DNA from: an uncultured Clostridia bacterium
GTDB taxonomy: Bacteria > Bacillota > Clostridia > Oscillospirales > Ruminococcaceae
DNA: 32,563 bases
Assembly: GCA_947624345.1 (NCBI GenBank)
Contig: CANQJW010000010.1
Coordinates: forward strand, 1-32,563
Direction: 5' to 3'
In this document: piece after piece, positions 8,458-18,120 of the stretch
Position numbering within the stretch: position 1 is the stretch's first letter
How the letters are laid out: each line of letters begins with the position of its first letter
The notes under the pieces: model-generated
What the model was told of the DNA's origin: nothing
The model's database searches: none
The model's input: the letters and a program-made list of their open reading frames with translations, nothing else
Made by a program: the position numbers and the translations under genes

Positions 8458-10092
8458 GTGATAATGGTGTCGAGAATGAAAAAAATTATTAAAAATTTCA
8501 TCTCATTCGGACTCGCACTAAGCTTGACAGCAACATTAGCTATAACTTCATATGCGAGCGAGCCTTATGTATCATACAACTATGACGCTTGGGGAGATGT
8601 AATTGAGTCACAAAGCGGATACAGAGTTGATGAAACAATTACAGGCTATGAGATGGAGCTTACTAAGCTGGCTGATCCGAAGAGTGATTTATTTGTCAGC
8701 GAAGATGAGCCTGTTAATCTTTCAGGCGCTTCTGATATCTTCTTTGAAGAGAATACAAACGAATTCTGGATTGCAGATTCAGGTAACGACAGAATTTTAA
8801 GAACGGATAAAAATCTAAAACTTATCGGCTGTTATAAGGGCGTAACAGATTCCAAGACATCTGTTGATCCGGAAACAGGTCTTTCAACCTTTTCAAATCC
8901 GACAGGTGTATTTGTAAGCATAGATGAGGAAACAAGCAAGCCGATAATTTATATTGCAGATAACAAAAACGCAAGAGTTGTAAGAGCTGAGGTTGAATCG
9001 AAGAATTCTGCAAAATGCACTCTTGAGTATGTAAAGCCTGAATCAGAGCTTTATGAAAACGCTTCACAGACATTCAACCCGTCAAAGGTTTTGATCGACA
9101 GCACAGGAATTCTGTATGTAGTAGTTTCATCAGTAACAACAGGAGCTGTTGTTTTTGACACAACAGGTGAATTTACGGGATTCTACGGAGCTAACAGAGT
9201 TGAGATCACAGCCGCTGTTATCCGTCAGGCTATCTGGAGAAAGTTTGCATCGAATGATCAGATCGCTTCAATGACAAGAAATGTACCTGTTGAATATGCA
9301 AACTTTGACATTGACAGCGAGGGATTTATCTACACGGTAACAGAGGCGGCTAATGCTTCTACCGACGCGGTTAAAAAGCTGAATCCTGCGGGAAATAACA
9401 TCTGGAACACCGCTACCGGTAATGAGTTCAAATTCGGTGATTTACCAGAGTATGCCGATTGTGACACAAGCAATTACTCATCAAGACTTACAGATATTGT
9501 TATTGCGAATGACGGAATTATAAATATACTTGACTATGAAACAGGCCGTGTCTTCCAATACACTCAGGACAACGATTTGCTGTTCATATTTGGAACAAAG
9601 AACAATACCTCAGACCAGAAAGGTACATTCACTGCTCCGAACGGTATTGAGGCTGTAGGCGAAAAAATCTATGTTATAGACGGCAAGAAAAACGATATAA
9701 CAACATTTGTTGAGACTACCTTTGGAAAATATGTTCACGAGGCGGCGGCTCTTTATGAAAAAGGACTTTATGAAGATGCTATCGAACCGTGGAACGAGGT
9801 AATAAAGAGAGACGGAGGATATGCATTAGCATATTACGGACTTGGCAAGGCTTATCTCAATACTGGAGATTATGATAAGGCTATGGAATACTTCAAGATT
9901 TCCGTTTCAAAGGGATCTTATGACAGAGCATATCAGTATGACAGAGATGATTTCTTAAGACAACACTTTACAGCTATTATAGTTATCTTATTTGTATTGA
10001 TTGTCGCAATACTGGTGATAAGAAGGCTGATAAGAAAGGGCAAGATAAAATTGCCGAAGATAAGTAAGAAAACCGCAAAGGAGGGGAAATAA
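8458..10092 (+). CDS. Secreted/membrane-anchored protein with NHL/beta-propeller-like and TPR-like regions
   Basis: 544 aa; signal peptide; repeats such as DIFFEENTNEFWIADSGNDRILR and GVFVSIDEETSKPIIYIADNKNARVVR; TPR-like YALAYYGLGKAYLNTGDYDKAMEYFK; C-terminal TM helix. Confidence 0.75.
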   Translation: MIMVSRMKKIIKNFISFGLALSLTATLAITSYASEPYVSYNYDAWGDVIESQSGYRVDETITGYEMELTKLADPKSDLFVSEDEPVNLSGASDIFFEENTNEFWIADSGNDRILRTDKNLKLIGCYKGVTDSKTSVDPETGLSTFSNPTGVFVSIDEETSKPIIYIADNKNARVVRAEVESKNSAKCTLEYVKPESELYENASQTFNPSKVLIDSTGILYVVVSSVTTGAVVFDTTGEFTGFYGANRVEITAAVIRQAIWRKFASNDQIASMTRNVPVEYANFDIDSEGFIYTVTEAANASTDAVKKLNPAGNNIWNTATGNEFKFGDLPEYADCDTSNYSSRLTDIVIANDGIINILDYETGRVFQYTQDNDLLFIFGTKNNTSDQKGTFTAPNGIEAVGEKIYVIDGKKNDITTFVETTFGKYVHEAAALYEKGLYEDAIEPWNEVIKRDGGYALAYYGLGKAYLNTGDYDKAMEYFKISVSKGSYDRAYQYDRDDFLRQHFTAIIVILFVLIVAILVIRRLIRKGKIKLPKISKKTAKEGK

Positions 10093-10093
10093 T

Positions 10094-10723
10094 ATGTATG
10101 AATTTTCAGAACTCGGTTGGTTAAAGCATGTTATTTTCCATCCGGTTGAGGGCTATGATGATTTAAGGTGGAAGAAAAAAGGCTCAATGAAAATAGCCTT
10201 GGTTATCGTACTTTTGCTTTTCGTTGCCATGGTAGTCAACAGACAGCTTACGGGATTCCAGTTTAATACTGCGTATGTAAAGATATTTAATATTGTTCCG
10301 CTGTTTGTGCAGAGTATAGTTTACTTCTTTACATGGGTAATAGCAAACTGGGCTTTGTGTACGCTCTTCAACGGAGAGGGAACAATAAAGAGAATATGTA
10401 TTTATTCGGCTTACGCATTAGTACCGTATATTGCCGGTACATATTTAAGCGTGTTCATCTCGAACTTTATTGTAAGAGATGAGGCAGTGTGGATGAATGT
10501 AATCTATTATGTTGGTCTTGGCTGGTCAGTTGTGCTGATGATTCAGGCAATAAGAATCGTTCATCAATATACCTTCCCACAGACACTTCTGTCAATTGCA
10601 TTTACACTGGTTGCAATGCTGGTAATTTTATTCTTATTAGTTCTTCTGATAAGCTTGTTCCAGCAGGTATATGTATTTATCGCATCAATCTACACAGAGT
10701 TGACATATCGGTTCAGGGGCTAA
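10094..10723 (+). CDS. Yip1-like integral membrane protein
   Basis: 209 aa, about five hydrophobic segments, WLKHVIFHPVEGYDDLRWKKKGS N-terminus typical of bacterial YIP1-family proteins. Confidence 0.65.
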   Translation: MYEFSELGWLKHVIFHPVEGYDDLRWKKKGSMKIALVIVLLLFVAMVVNRQLTGFQFNTAYVKIFNIVPLFVQSIVYFFTWVIANWALCTLFNGEGTIKRICIYSAYALVPYIAGTYLSVFISNFIVRDEAVWMNVIYYVGLGWSVVLMIQAIRIVHQYTFPQTLLSIAFTLVAMLVILFLLVLLISLFQQVYVFIASIYTELTYRFRG

Positions 10724-10737
10724 AGGAGGTAATGATT

Positions 10738-13092
10738 ATGCATGAAAAATTAAAAAGATTCATTGTATCTGTATTAGTTGTTACTCTGATGCTTCCCTTC
10801 GGAAATCTGGTAGGTTCAACTGATGAAGAAAATGATGCGGATCAAACAAGCACATCTTCAAGCTCGATTGATATTCCGGCAAAAGTAACTGACAAGCAGG
10901 CACTTAAAAACTGCAAGAAGGCAGCAGAGGCCGGAAATCTGGAGCTTTGGTATGATGAAGAAAACGAGAGAGTGTGTATTATAGACAACACCACATCAAC
11001 ACCTAACTATTGGTGGAGCACACCTATAAATGCGTTATCTGATGATACACCGCTAAGCACCAGCTCAAGTGGTGATAGCTATATGAAGGACACCCAAAGA
11101 CAGCAGCTGAATTCAGGTTTGGCGGTTGAATACGGAGATCAGGCAAAGAGAACTGTTTCACCTCTGTATTCAGGAGTTTCTTCAAGAACAAGGGATATCT
11201 GTACAACTACAATAAAGACCACAGACAGCGGGATAATTATTACATATGATTTTACGGATGGATTTACTATCCCAGTTGAATATTCCTTGAATGAGGAATC
11301 TTTAAAGGTATCGTGTGATACTACAAAAATCAAAGAGAAGAACACTTCTGTTACTGACGGAAAGGTTTTAACCGAGATAAGTCTGACGCCTTCCTTTGGT
11401 GCTGCATCATCTGAAGATGACGGCTATATGATAGTTCCGGACGGAAGCGGAGCTGTTATTGAGTATAACAACGGAAAGTCAAGCTATACAAGTTCATATT
11501 CTCAAAAAGTTTACGGAAGAGATTATACAATTGTTCCGCTGACGGCTTCTAAGGTTACAGAACAAGCCTTTATGCCGGTTGCGGCAACAGTTACAGGGAA
11601 AAAAGCTTTAGTAGCGGTTGCAACAAGCGGTGACGCTAATGTTTCTGTTAATGCACAGGTAAACGGACAGAATAAGCAGACTTATAATAATGTATATTTC
11701 GAATTTGAGGTAAGAACCTCTGATGATTTCTATCTGAGTGGTGAGTCTGATCCTCTTAAGGTTTTCCAAGAGGGTAAAATCGCTCAAAAGGAAATTGCAG
11801 TAACCTATTATCCTATCGCTAAAGAGGAAGATGTAAACTATGCAGATTGTGCAAAGGTTTATAGAAACTATCTGATTGAGAATAAGGGACTTACATCAAC
11901 GGTTTCAGAAAATGAATCAAACACATACATTGATTTGTACGGCGGAGTTGTAATGCAAAAATCCATTTTAGGATTACCGTTCAATCTGAAAACCTCGGTT
12001 ACTTCATTCGATCAGGCAAAGACAATTTTACAAAAGCTTCAGGATAACGGCGTAACGAATATCATTGCAAATTACAACGACTGGACAGATAAATCTATCA
12101 CAAAGAAGATTTCGACAAAGGCAAGCCCGTCAGGCACATTAGGCGGAAAGAAGGATTTTAATGACTTGATGTCCTTTGCTGAGTCTAATGGAATTCAGGT
12201 TTATCCGGCGCTTGATAATATGGAGATGGAAAGCAGCTCTTGGGGTTACTTTACATTCACAAGTACCGCTACACGAGTTTCAAACGCTTATTCACGACAG
12301 ATAAAGTATAATCCGGCATTCGGAGGGGCTACTGATACTGCCCCGGCACTTTTGACACCAACCGCTTATTCAAAGGTGTTTGACCAGATTATATCAAGCT
12401 ATAAGAAACAAAACCTTAAAAATGTTTCATTCGGCGGATTTTCTTCCAAGCTTGTTTCAGACTTCTCGAAAAAGAATTTTGCAAGCAGAGAGGATACAAT
12501 GAATACCATTATCAATGGATATGAACAGGCGAGAGAAGATGTTGGCACAATTTTAGCTGACGGTGCAAACGCTTATATACTTCCATATGTTGACCATATT
12601 ACGAACATTCCGGTTAATTCAAGCGGATTCAATATCGTTGACTATGATATACCGTTCTATCAGATGGTAGTTCACGGATATGTACCTTATTCAACACAGG
12701 CAATAAACAAGAGCTCTAATTCAGAAGATACTTTCTTGCTTGCACTTGCATACGGTTCAGCACTTCACTATGATATGCTGTATGAGCAGAGCTCAAAGCT
12801 TTCAGATACTGCATACGGTGATTTGTACTATGCAAACTATGAGGGCTGGATTGAAACGGCTGCTGCTGAGTCAAAGGCTGCTTCACAAGTCTTGAATGCA
12901 GTAAGCGAAAAGGTAATAACTAATTATGAAATCGACAGAGAGAACAACATTTTAACAACAACCTATGGAAGCGAGGACGGAACTGCTTCTGAGTCAGTTG
13001 TTACGGTTGATTTGAATAACGGTAAGATTTCAGTCGACGGAAATGAAGTTGATCTCAGTGAAATTATCGTGGAAGGAGGCTCACAAGGCTAA
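10738..13092 (+). CDS. Secreted DUF5696-like protein
   Basis: In-frame ATG at 10738 (MHEKLKRFIVSVLVV...) sits 8 nt from AGGAGG; the upstream part of the listed ORF overlaps the previous CDS. Signal peptide and large extracellular region; family call from memory and operon context. Confidence 0.65.
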   Translation: MHEKLKRFIVSVLVVTLMLPFGNLVGSTDEENDADQTSTSSSSIDIPAKVTDKQALKNCKKAAEAGNLELWYDEENERVCIIDNTTSTPNYWWSTPINALSDDTPLSTSSSGDSYMKDTQRQQLNSGLAVEYGDQAKRTVSPLYSGVSSRTRDICTTTIKTTDSGIIITYDFTDGFTIPVEYSLNEESLKVSCDTTKIKEKNTSVTDGKVLTEISLTPSFGAASSEDDGYMIVPDGSGAVIEYNNGKSSYTSSYSQKVYGRDYTIVPLTASKVTEQAFMPVAATVTGKKALVAVATSGDANVSVNAQVNGQNKQTYNNVYFEFEVRTSDDFYLSGESDPLKVFQEGKIAQKEIAVTYYPIAKEEDVNYADCAKVYRNYLIENKGLTSTVSENESNTYIDLYGGVVMQKSILGLPFNLKTSVTSFDQAKTILQKLQDNGVTNIIANYNDWTDKSITKKISTKASPSGTLGGKKDFNDLMSFAESNGIQVYPALDNMEMESSSWGYFTFTSTATRVSNAYSRQIKYNPAFGGATDTAPALLTPTAYSKVFDQIISSYKKQNLKNVSFGGFSSKLVSDFSKKNFASREDTMNTIINGYEQAREDVGTILADGANAYILPYVDHITNIPVNSSGFNIVDYDIPFYQMVVHGYVPYSTQAINKSSNSEDTFLLALAYGSALHYDMLYEQSSKLSDTAYGDLYYANYEGWIETAAAESKAASQVLNAVSEKVITNYEIDRENNILTTTYGSEDGTASESVVTVDLNNGKISVDGNEVDLSEIIVEGGSQG

Positions 13093-14075
13093 TGACAAGT
13101 AATGATAAGATTAAAACACCTACAAAGGAAGAAGTTAAGGCCCTGAAACCTCCTAAGGGCGTTAAGCAAAAGGGCATAAAGATTCCGTATGAAAGAAGAA
13201 AAGCACTTTACGGGTATGCATTCATCGCATTATGGCTGATAGGAACAATTTATTTCTTTATCCTGCCGCTGTTTGAGTCGCTGGTTTATTCTTTTAATGA
13301 GACTCAACCTCAACGGGGAGTTATGCATCTCGACTGGAACGGCATAGGACACTATCGTGACGCTTTCAGAAAAGACCCTGACTATTCGCAGTTTCTGGTT
13401 GAAATACTAGGTTCAACAGCATTGAAAACACCACTGATTATTATATTCTCAATATTCGTGGCAGTTATATTAAACCAAAAGTTCAGAGGAAGAACCTTTG
13501 CAAGAGCAGTATTCTTCCTGCCGGTTATTATTGCGACAGGACCTGTTATCGAAGTTATCAACGGTAATATGAGTACCGGCGGATACTCAGCAGGAGGCGG
13601 AGAGCAGTTTAACACGCTCTTTGAAACAAACCTTGTTGACCAATTGCTGGAGTTTCTCGGTATCTATGGTATAAGCGAATCTCTTACCAATACGATTACG
13701 ACGGTAACCTCTGATATATTCAACCTTGTATGGAATTCAGGTATCCAGATTCTTCTGTTCCTTGCAGCACTACAGAACATACCGTTCTCTGCTAAAGAGG
13801 CAGCTCAGATGGAGGGTGCAACCGCATGGGAATACTTCTGGAAGATTACTATTCCATACATAAGCCCGATGATACTTGCAAGCTTAGTTTATACAGTTAT
13901 CGACTCGTTCGTTGACCCGGAGAATAAGGTTATGAAGCTTATTCTGACGCAGGGAAGCGACTGGAACTATGGATATATGGCCGCCATGGCGTGGGCATAC
14001 TTCCTGATAGTCGGAGCGGCGCTGGGTATAATTGTTGTGATTATCAATAAGTTTGTATATTACGAAGTAGGATAA
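13092..14075 (+). CDS. Second ABC sugar permease, MalF-type
   Basis: 327 aa, EAAQMEGATAWEYFWKITIPYISPMIL loop; start overlaps previous stop (TAATG). Confidence 0.9.
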   Translation: MTSNDKIKTPTKEEVKALKPPKGVKQKGIKIPYERRKALYGYAFIALWLIGTIYFFILPLFESLVYSFNETQPQRGVMHLDWNGIGHYRDAFRKDPDYSQFLVEILGSTALKTPLIIIFSIFVAVILNQKFRGRTFARAVFFLPVIIATGPVIEVINGNMSTGGYSAGGGEQFNTLFETNLVDQLLEFLGIYGISESLTNTITTVTSDIFNLVWNSGIQILLFLAALQNIPFSAKEAAQMEGATAWEYFWKITIPYISPMILASLVYTVIDSFVDPENKVMKLILTQGSDWNYGYMAAMAWAYFLIVGAALGIIVVIINKFVYYEVG

Positions 14076-14087
14076 GGGGGGATATAG

Positions 14088-15134
14088 ATGGCAACTAAAA
14101 AAGAAGAAAAGCGCTTTGAAAAGGAAATGAAAGCCGCTAAAAAAGCTAAGATGAAGGCTATGAAAGCAGCTGGAATCACTTTAAATATCACCCCTGAACA
14201 GAGAAGATATAACAGGCGTAAAGCTTTTGTAAGTTCAGTCTGGCCGATATTCAGATTCTTTATTCTGCTTGGCTTGTGTTTTATCATTCTATATCCTTTG
14301 ATATTTATGTTCTCAACAGCGTTCAGACCGAATGAACAGATGAATGACCCGTCAATTGTATGGATTCCAAAGAGTCTCACTCTTCAGAATATTCAGCAAA
14401 CCTGGGATGTTATGAAGTACGGAGCAACAGTTTTGAATACTATTAAGCTTAATCTTGTAGCGTCAATTCTTCAGGTTATTACCTGTGCGATCACAGGCTA
14501 TGGATTTGCAAGATTTAATTTCAAGGGTAAAGGCTTATTATTCGTAATTGTTGTTCTGATGATTATAGTTCCGCCTCAGATTACAACTATTCCGCTTTAT
14601 ATGCAGTATTCATACTTCAACCCACTGGGATTAGTTAAGCTGTTCACAGGCGATACAATTTCTCTTATCAACAACGGACTTACAATGTATTTGCCGGCGT
14701 TGTTCGCTAACGGTTTGAGATCCGGACTCTTCATTCTCATATTCAGACAGTTCTTCAGAGGACTTCCGAAAGAGCTTGAAGATGCGGCTTACCTTGACGG
14801 TTGCGGACCACTTAAAACCTTTATCGTTGTAATGGTTCCTAATGCTTTGTCGTCATTCCTGACAGTATTCCTTTTTTCAGTTGTATGGTACTGGAATGAC
14901 TACTATGTATCATCATCCTTCTTCAATCAGAATGATACTGTTGCATTGATGCTGAAAAACCTTACAGCAACCCTTCAGGCAGAGCTCTTTAACAACCAGA
15001 CGGTTGGTCCTCGTCAGATGATAGTATGGCTCGAGTCAGGTTGTATCTTAGCGATAACCCCTATACTTGTAATGTATATATTCTTACAGAAATACTTTAC
15101 AGAGGGTATTGAGCGTTCAGGACTTGTTGGATAA
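14088..15134 (+). CDS. Second ABC sugar permease, MalG-type
   Basis: 348 aa, LEDAAYLDGCGPLKTFIVVMVPNALSSFLT loop. Confidence 0.9.
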   Translation: MATKKEEKRFEKEMKAAKKAKMKAMKAAGITLNITPEQRRYNRRKAFVSSVWPIFRFFILLGLCFIILYPLIFMFSTAFRPNEQMNDPSIVWIPKSLTLQNIQQTWDVMKYGATVLNTIKLNLVASILQVITCAITGYGFARFNFKGKGLLFVIVVLMIIVPPQITTIPLYMQYSYFNPLGLVKLFTGDTISLINNGLTMYLPALFANGLRSGLFILIFRQFFRGLPKELEDAAYLDGCGPLKTFIVVMVPNALSSFLTVFLFSVVWYWNDYYVSSSFFNQNDTVALMLKNLTATLQAELFNNQTVGPRQMIVWLESGCILAITPILVMYIFLQKYFTEGIERSGLVG

Positions 15135-15153
15135 TTTGATACTATATATTTAG

Positions 15154-15182
15154 CCGACCGGTTTATTATCGGTCGGTTTTTG
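15154..15182 (+). terminator. Intrinsic terminator of the sugar ABC operon
   Basis: CCGACCG / CGGTCGG stem followed by TTTTT. Confidence 0.85.
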
Positions 15183-15259
15183 TTTATAGGATTTTAATGC
15201 TAGTGATATATGAAAATATAAAAAATAACATCATATAGAGTTGTAAAGGGTAAAGCAAA

Positions 15260-15604
15260 TATGTTATAATAACCTCAAGCAACAGTGTTTCACACTGTTA
15301 TTGTGCTGTCGCACATTTTCGGCTTTCGCCGAAAGGCTTGAGAACATTGTAACAACAATTTAAGGCTTACGCCTTTTGCTTTGCTAACGCAAAGCAGTGA
15401 AGCTGTCGCTTCACTGAAATTATGTTATAATAACCTCAAGCAACAGTGTTTCACACTGTTATTGTGCTGTCGCACATTTTCGGCTTTCGCCGAAAGGCTT
15501 GAGAACATTGTAACAACAATTTAAGGCTTACGCCTTTTGCTTTGCTAACGCAAAGCAGTGAAGCTGTCGCTTCACTGAAATTATGTTATAATAACCTCAA
15601 GCAA
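15260..15604. repeat. Two identical tandem 161-bp multi-hairpin units plus a partial third (23-bp direct repeat)
   Basis: Copies at 15261-15421 and 15422-15582 are identical by eye; TATGTTATAATAACCTCAAGCAA occurs at 15260, 15421 and 15582. About seven inverted repeats per unit. Confidence 0.97.
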
Positions 15605-15633
15605 AATGAAAAATTAAATTAGTGAGGTAAATT

Positions 15634-17919
15634 ATGAAAACATCAAGCGAGCTTTGGTATGATAAATGGGCTGAGGACTGGAACGAAGCGCTTCCGGTCG
15701 GCAGTGGAAGAATCGGCGGAATGGTATATGGAAATCCGTATTATGACAAAATTTCGCTCAACGAGGATTCAATATGGTCGGGCGGATACAGAAAGAGAAA
15801 CAATATGTCTGCACTTGAAAATCTGCAAAAGGTAAGAGAGCTTTTGTTTGAGGAGAGAATTTCCGAGGCGGAAGAGATAGTGTATGACGCATTTTGTGGA
15901 ACCCCTGTAAATCAGCGGCACTATATGCCGTTGGGTGATTTTATCATTGACCAGAGAGGCTTGGGGGATATAGAAAATTTCAGAAGAAGCCTAGACCTTG
16001 AAACGGCAGTGCAGACTACACAGTTTTCATCAAACGGAGTAAACTTCACTCGGGAGGTTATCGCATCATATCCTGATAATGTTCTTGTCATTAACATTAA
16101 GGCTGATAAAAAGGAAAGCATAAGTATACGTTTACATATCGACGGCAGAGACGACTATTTCGACGATAACTCGCCTGTATCGAACGATGAAATTCTTTTT
16201 TACGGCGGAATGGGCGGAGAAGACGGAATTAACTTTGCGTCATATATTAAAATCATTCCGACTTTGGGAACAACAAAGCACTTAGGAAGCTTTATAAAGG
16301 CTGAGGGCTGTGATGAAGTAACTATTTTAATATCCTGCCGGACAAGCTATCGTTTTGAGGATTATAAAAAAGAGGCAAAAGATGATATTGAAAGGGCTTC
16401 AAAGCTGTCGTTTGAAGAGATAAAAGAACGCCATATCAAGGACTATAAGAAGTATTACGACAGGGTTAAATTACAGCTTGAGGATAACAGCGAGGGAAAG
16501 TCAGAGCTTCCGACAGACGAGCGTCTGGCTAATATTCAAAACGGCGGAAAGGATAATAAGCTTATTGAGCTTTACTATAATTTCGCACGGTATCTTATGA
16601 TTGCCGGAAGTCGTGAAGGCACGCTGCCTTTGAATCTTCAGGGAATATGGAACAAGGATATGTGGCCTGCCTGGGGCTGTAAGTATACGATAAATATAAA
16701 TACTGAGATGAATTATTGGCCTGTTGAAAGCGCCAATCTTTCTGAGCTGGCAACTCCGCTCTTTGACCTTATAGAGAAAATGCGTCCTAACGGAAGGGTT
16801 ACGGCAAAAGAGATGTATAACTGTGGGGGCTTTGTTTGTCATCATAACACTGATCTTTGGGGAGATACTGCTCCGCAGGATTTGTGGATGCCTGCAACAC
16901 AGTGGCCTATGGGTGCGGCATGGCTTTGTCTGCATATCTGGGAGCATTATATGTTCACTAGGGATAAAGATTTCTTGAAGGAAAAGTACGACACAATCAA
17001 AGAGGCCAGTGAGTTCTTTGTGGATTTTCTTATTGAAAATAAAAACGGTCAGCTTGTAACCTGTCCGTCTGTTTCGCCTGAGAACACATACCTGACAGAA
17101 TCGGGCGGAAAGGGTTCGCTTTGTATAGGGCCGTCGATGGATAGCCAGATAATATATGAGCTGTTTACAGCGGTTATAAAGGCGAGCGAGATTTTAGGCA
17201 TTGATGCAGATTATGCTGAAAAGCTAAAATCAATGCGTGAGAAGCTCCCCTCACCTGAGATTGGAAAGTACGGTCAGATAAAAGAATGGGCTATTGATTA
17301 TGATGAGGTTGAGCCGGGACACAGACATATCTCACAGCTGTTTGCTTTATATCCGGCTGATATGATATCAACCAGAAGAACACCAAAGCTTGCAGATGCT
17401 GCAATAGCAACGCTTGAAAGGAGACTTTCTCACGGAGGAGGTCATACAGGCTGGAGCCGTGCGTGGATAATCAATCTTTGGGCAAGGCTTAATGATGGAG
17501 AGAAGGTTTATGAGAATATAGCGGCACTTTTATCTCATTCAACGAATAAGAATATGTTTGACAATCATCCGCCGTTTCAGATTGACGGAAATTTCGGAGG
17601 TGCAGCAGGAATATCAGAGGCTTTATTACAGAGCATAAATGATGAGCTGATTTTGCTTCCGGCCCTTCCTCGGGAGTGGGGAAGCGGTAAGTTTGAAAAC
17701 CTTAAAGCAAGAGGAGGATTTACTGTATCCTGCAAGTGGAAAAATTCAAAGCTTAAAGAGGCTCTAATTGTTTCAAACAGCGGTGAAACCTGTAGTCTTG
17801 TTGTGAACGTTCCTGTTAAGGTTTTCTGCGACGGTGAGGAGATTAGCTGTGTGGAAAAGAACGGAGCCGTTGTATTTGATACTTGCGTTGGAAAATCCTA
17901 TGAGGTAAAAACTTCATAG
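15634..17919 (+). CDS. Glycoside hydrolase family 95-like protein (alpha-L-fucosidase or related)
   Basis: 761 aa; WNEALPVGSGRIGGMVYGNPYYDKISLNEDSIWSGG N-terminus, LQGIWNKDMWPAWGCKYTININTEMNYWPVESANLSE, FQIDGNFGGAAGISEALLQS. No signal peptide. Confidence 0.9.
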   Translation: MKTSSELWYDKWAEDWNEALPVGSGRIGGMVYGNPYYDKISLNEDSIWSGGYRKRNNMSALENLQKVRELLFEERISEAEEIVYDAFCGTPVNQRHYMPLGDFIIDQRGLGDIENFRRSLDLETAVQTTQFSSNGVNFTREVIASYPDNVLVINIKADKKESISIRLHIDGRDDYFDDNSPVSNDEILFYGGMGGEDGINFASYIKIIPTLGTTKHLGSFIKAEGCDEVTILISCRTSYRFEDYKKEAKDDIERASKLSFEEIKERHIKDYKKYYDRVKLQLEDNSEGKSELPTDERLANIQNGGKDNKLIELYYNFARYLMIAGSREGTLPLNLQGIWNKDMWPAWGCKYTININTEMNYWPVESANLSELATPLFDLIEKMRPNGRVTAKEMYNCGGFVCHHNTDLWGDTAPQDLWMPATQWPMGAAWLCLHIWEHYMFTRDKDFLKEKYDTIKEASEFFVDFLIENKNGQLVTCPSVSPENTYLTESGGKGSLCIGPSMDSQIIYELFTAVIKASEILGIDADYAEKLKSMREKLPSPEIGKYGQIKEWAIDYDEVEPGHRHISQLFALYPADMISTRRTPKLADAAIATLERRLSHGGGHTGWSRAWIINLWARLNDGEKVYENIAALLSHSTNKNMFDNHPPFQIDGNFGGAAGISEALLQSINDELILLPALPREWGSGKFENLKARGGFTVSCKWKNSKLKEALIVSNSGETCSLVVNVPVKVFCDGEEISCVEKNGAVVFDTCVGKSYEVKTS

Positions 17920-18042
17920 AGGTAAATTGAATCAATATACCAGAATTTACAGAGGTGTATAAAATCGCCGGAAACAGGTATTAAATCAGATTTAGTTGAG
18001 AAAATAAACAGTGATAAATATATGTGAAAACATTGCTTAATA

Positions 18043-18071
18043 TTGACAAAAAACACGAAAAAAGGTATAAT
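18043..18071 (+). promoter_or_regulatory. Consensus sigma-A promoter
   Basis: TTGACA (18043-18048), 17-bp spacer, TATAAT (18066-18071). Confidence 0.85.
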
Positions 18072-18120
18072 GATCTCAGAGATTGACGGTTTATATGAGA
18101 ACAAAGATAAGGAGGATATA

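Noticed and set aside
10489-10737. Upstream extension of the DUF5696-like ORF
   Set aside because: Overlaps the Yip1-like gene in another frame; the SD and signal peptide support start at 10738.
15274-15342. Cloverleaf of about 69 nt with a 7-bp outer stem, reminiscent of a tRNA
   Set aside because: No T-loop (TTCRANY), no D-loop conserved bases, and arm/loop sizes do not match a tRNA; better described as a four-way-junction repeat.
15260-15604. CRISPR array
   Set aside because: Only three short direct repeats, and the two 'spacers' are identical and full of hairpins; no cas genes nearby.
16501-16947. 148-aa ORF antisense to the GH95-like gene
   Set aside because: Overlaps a confident CDS, no domain or ribosome-binding signal recognised.
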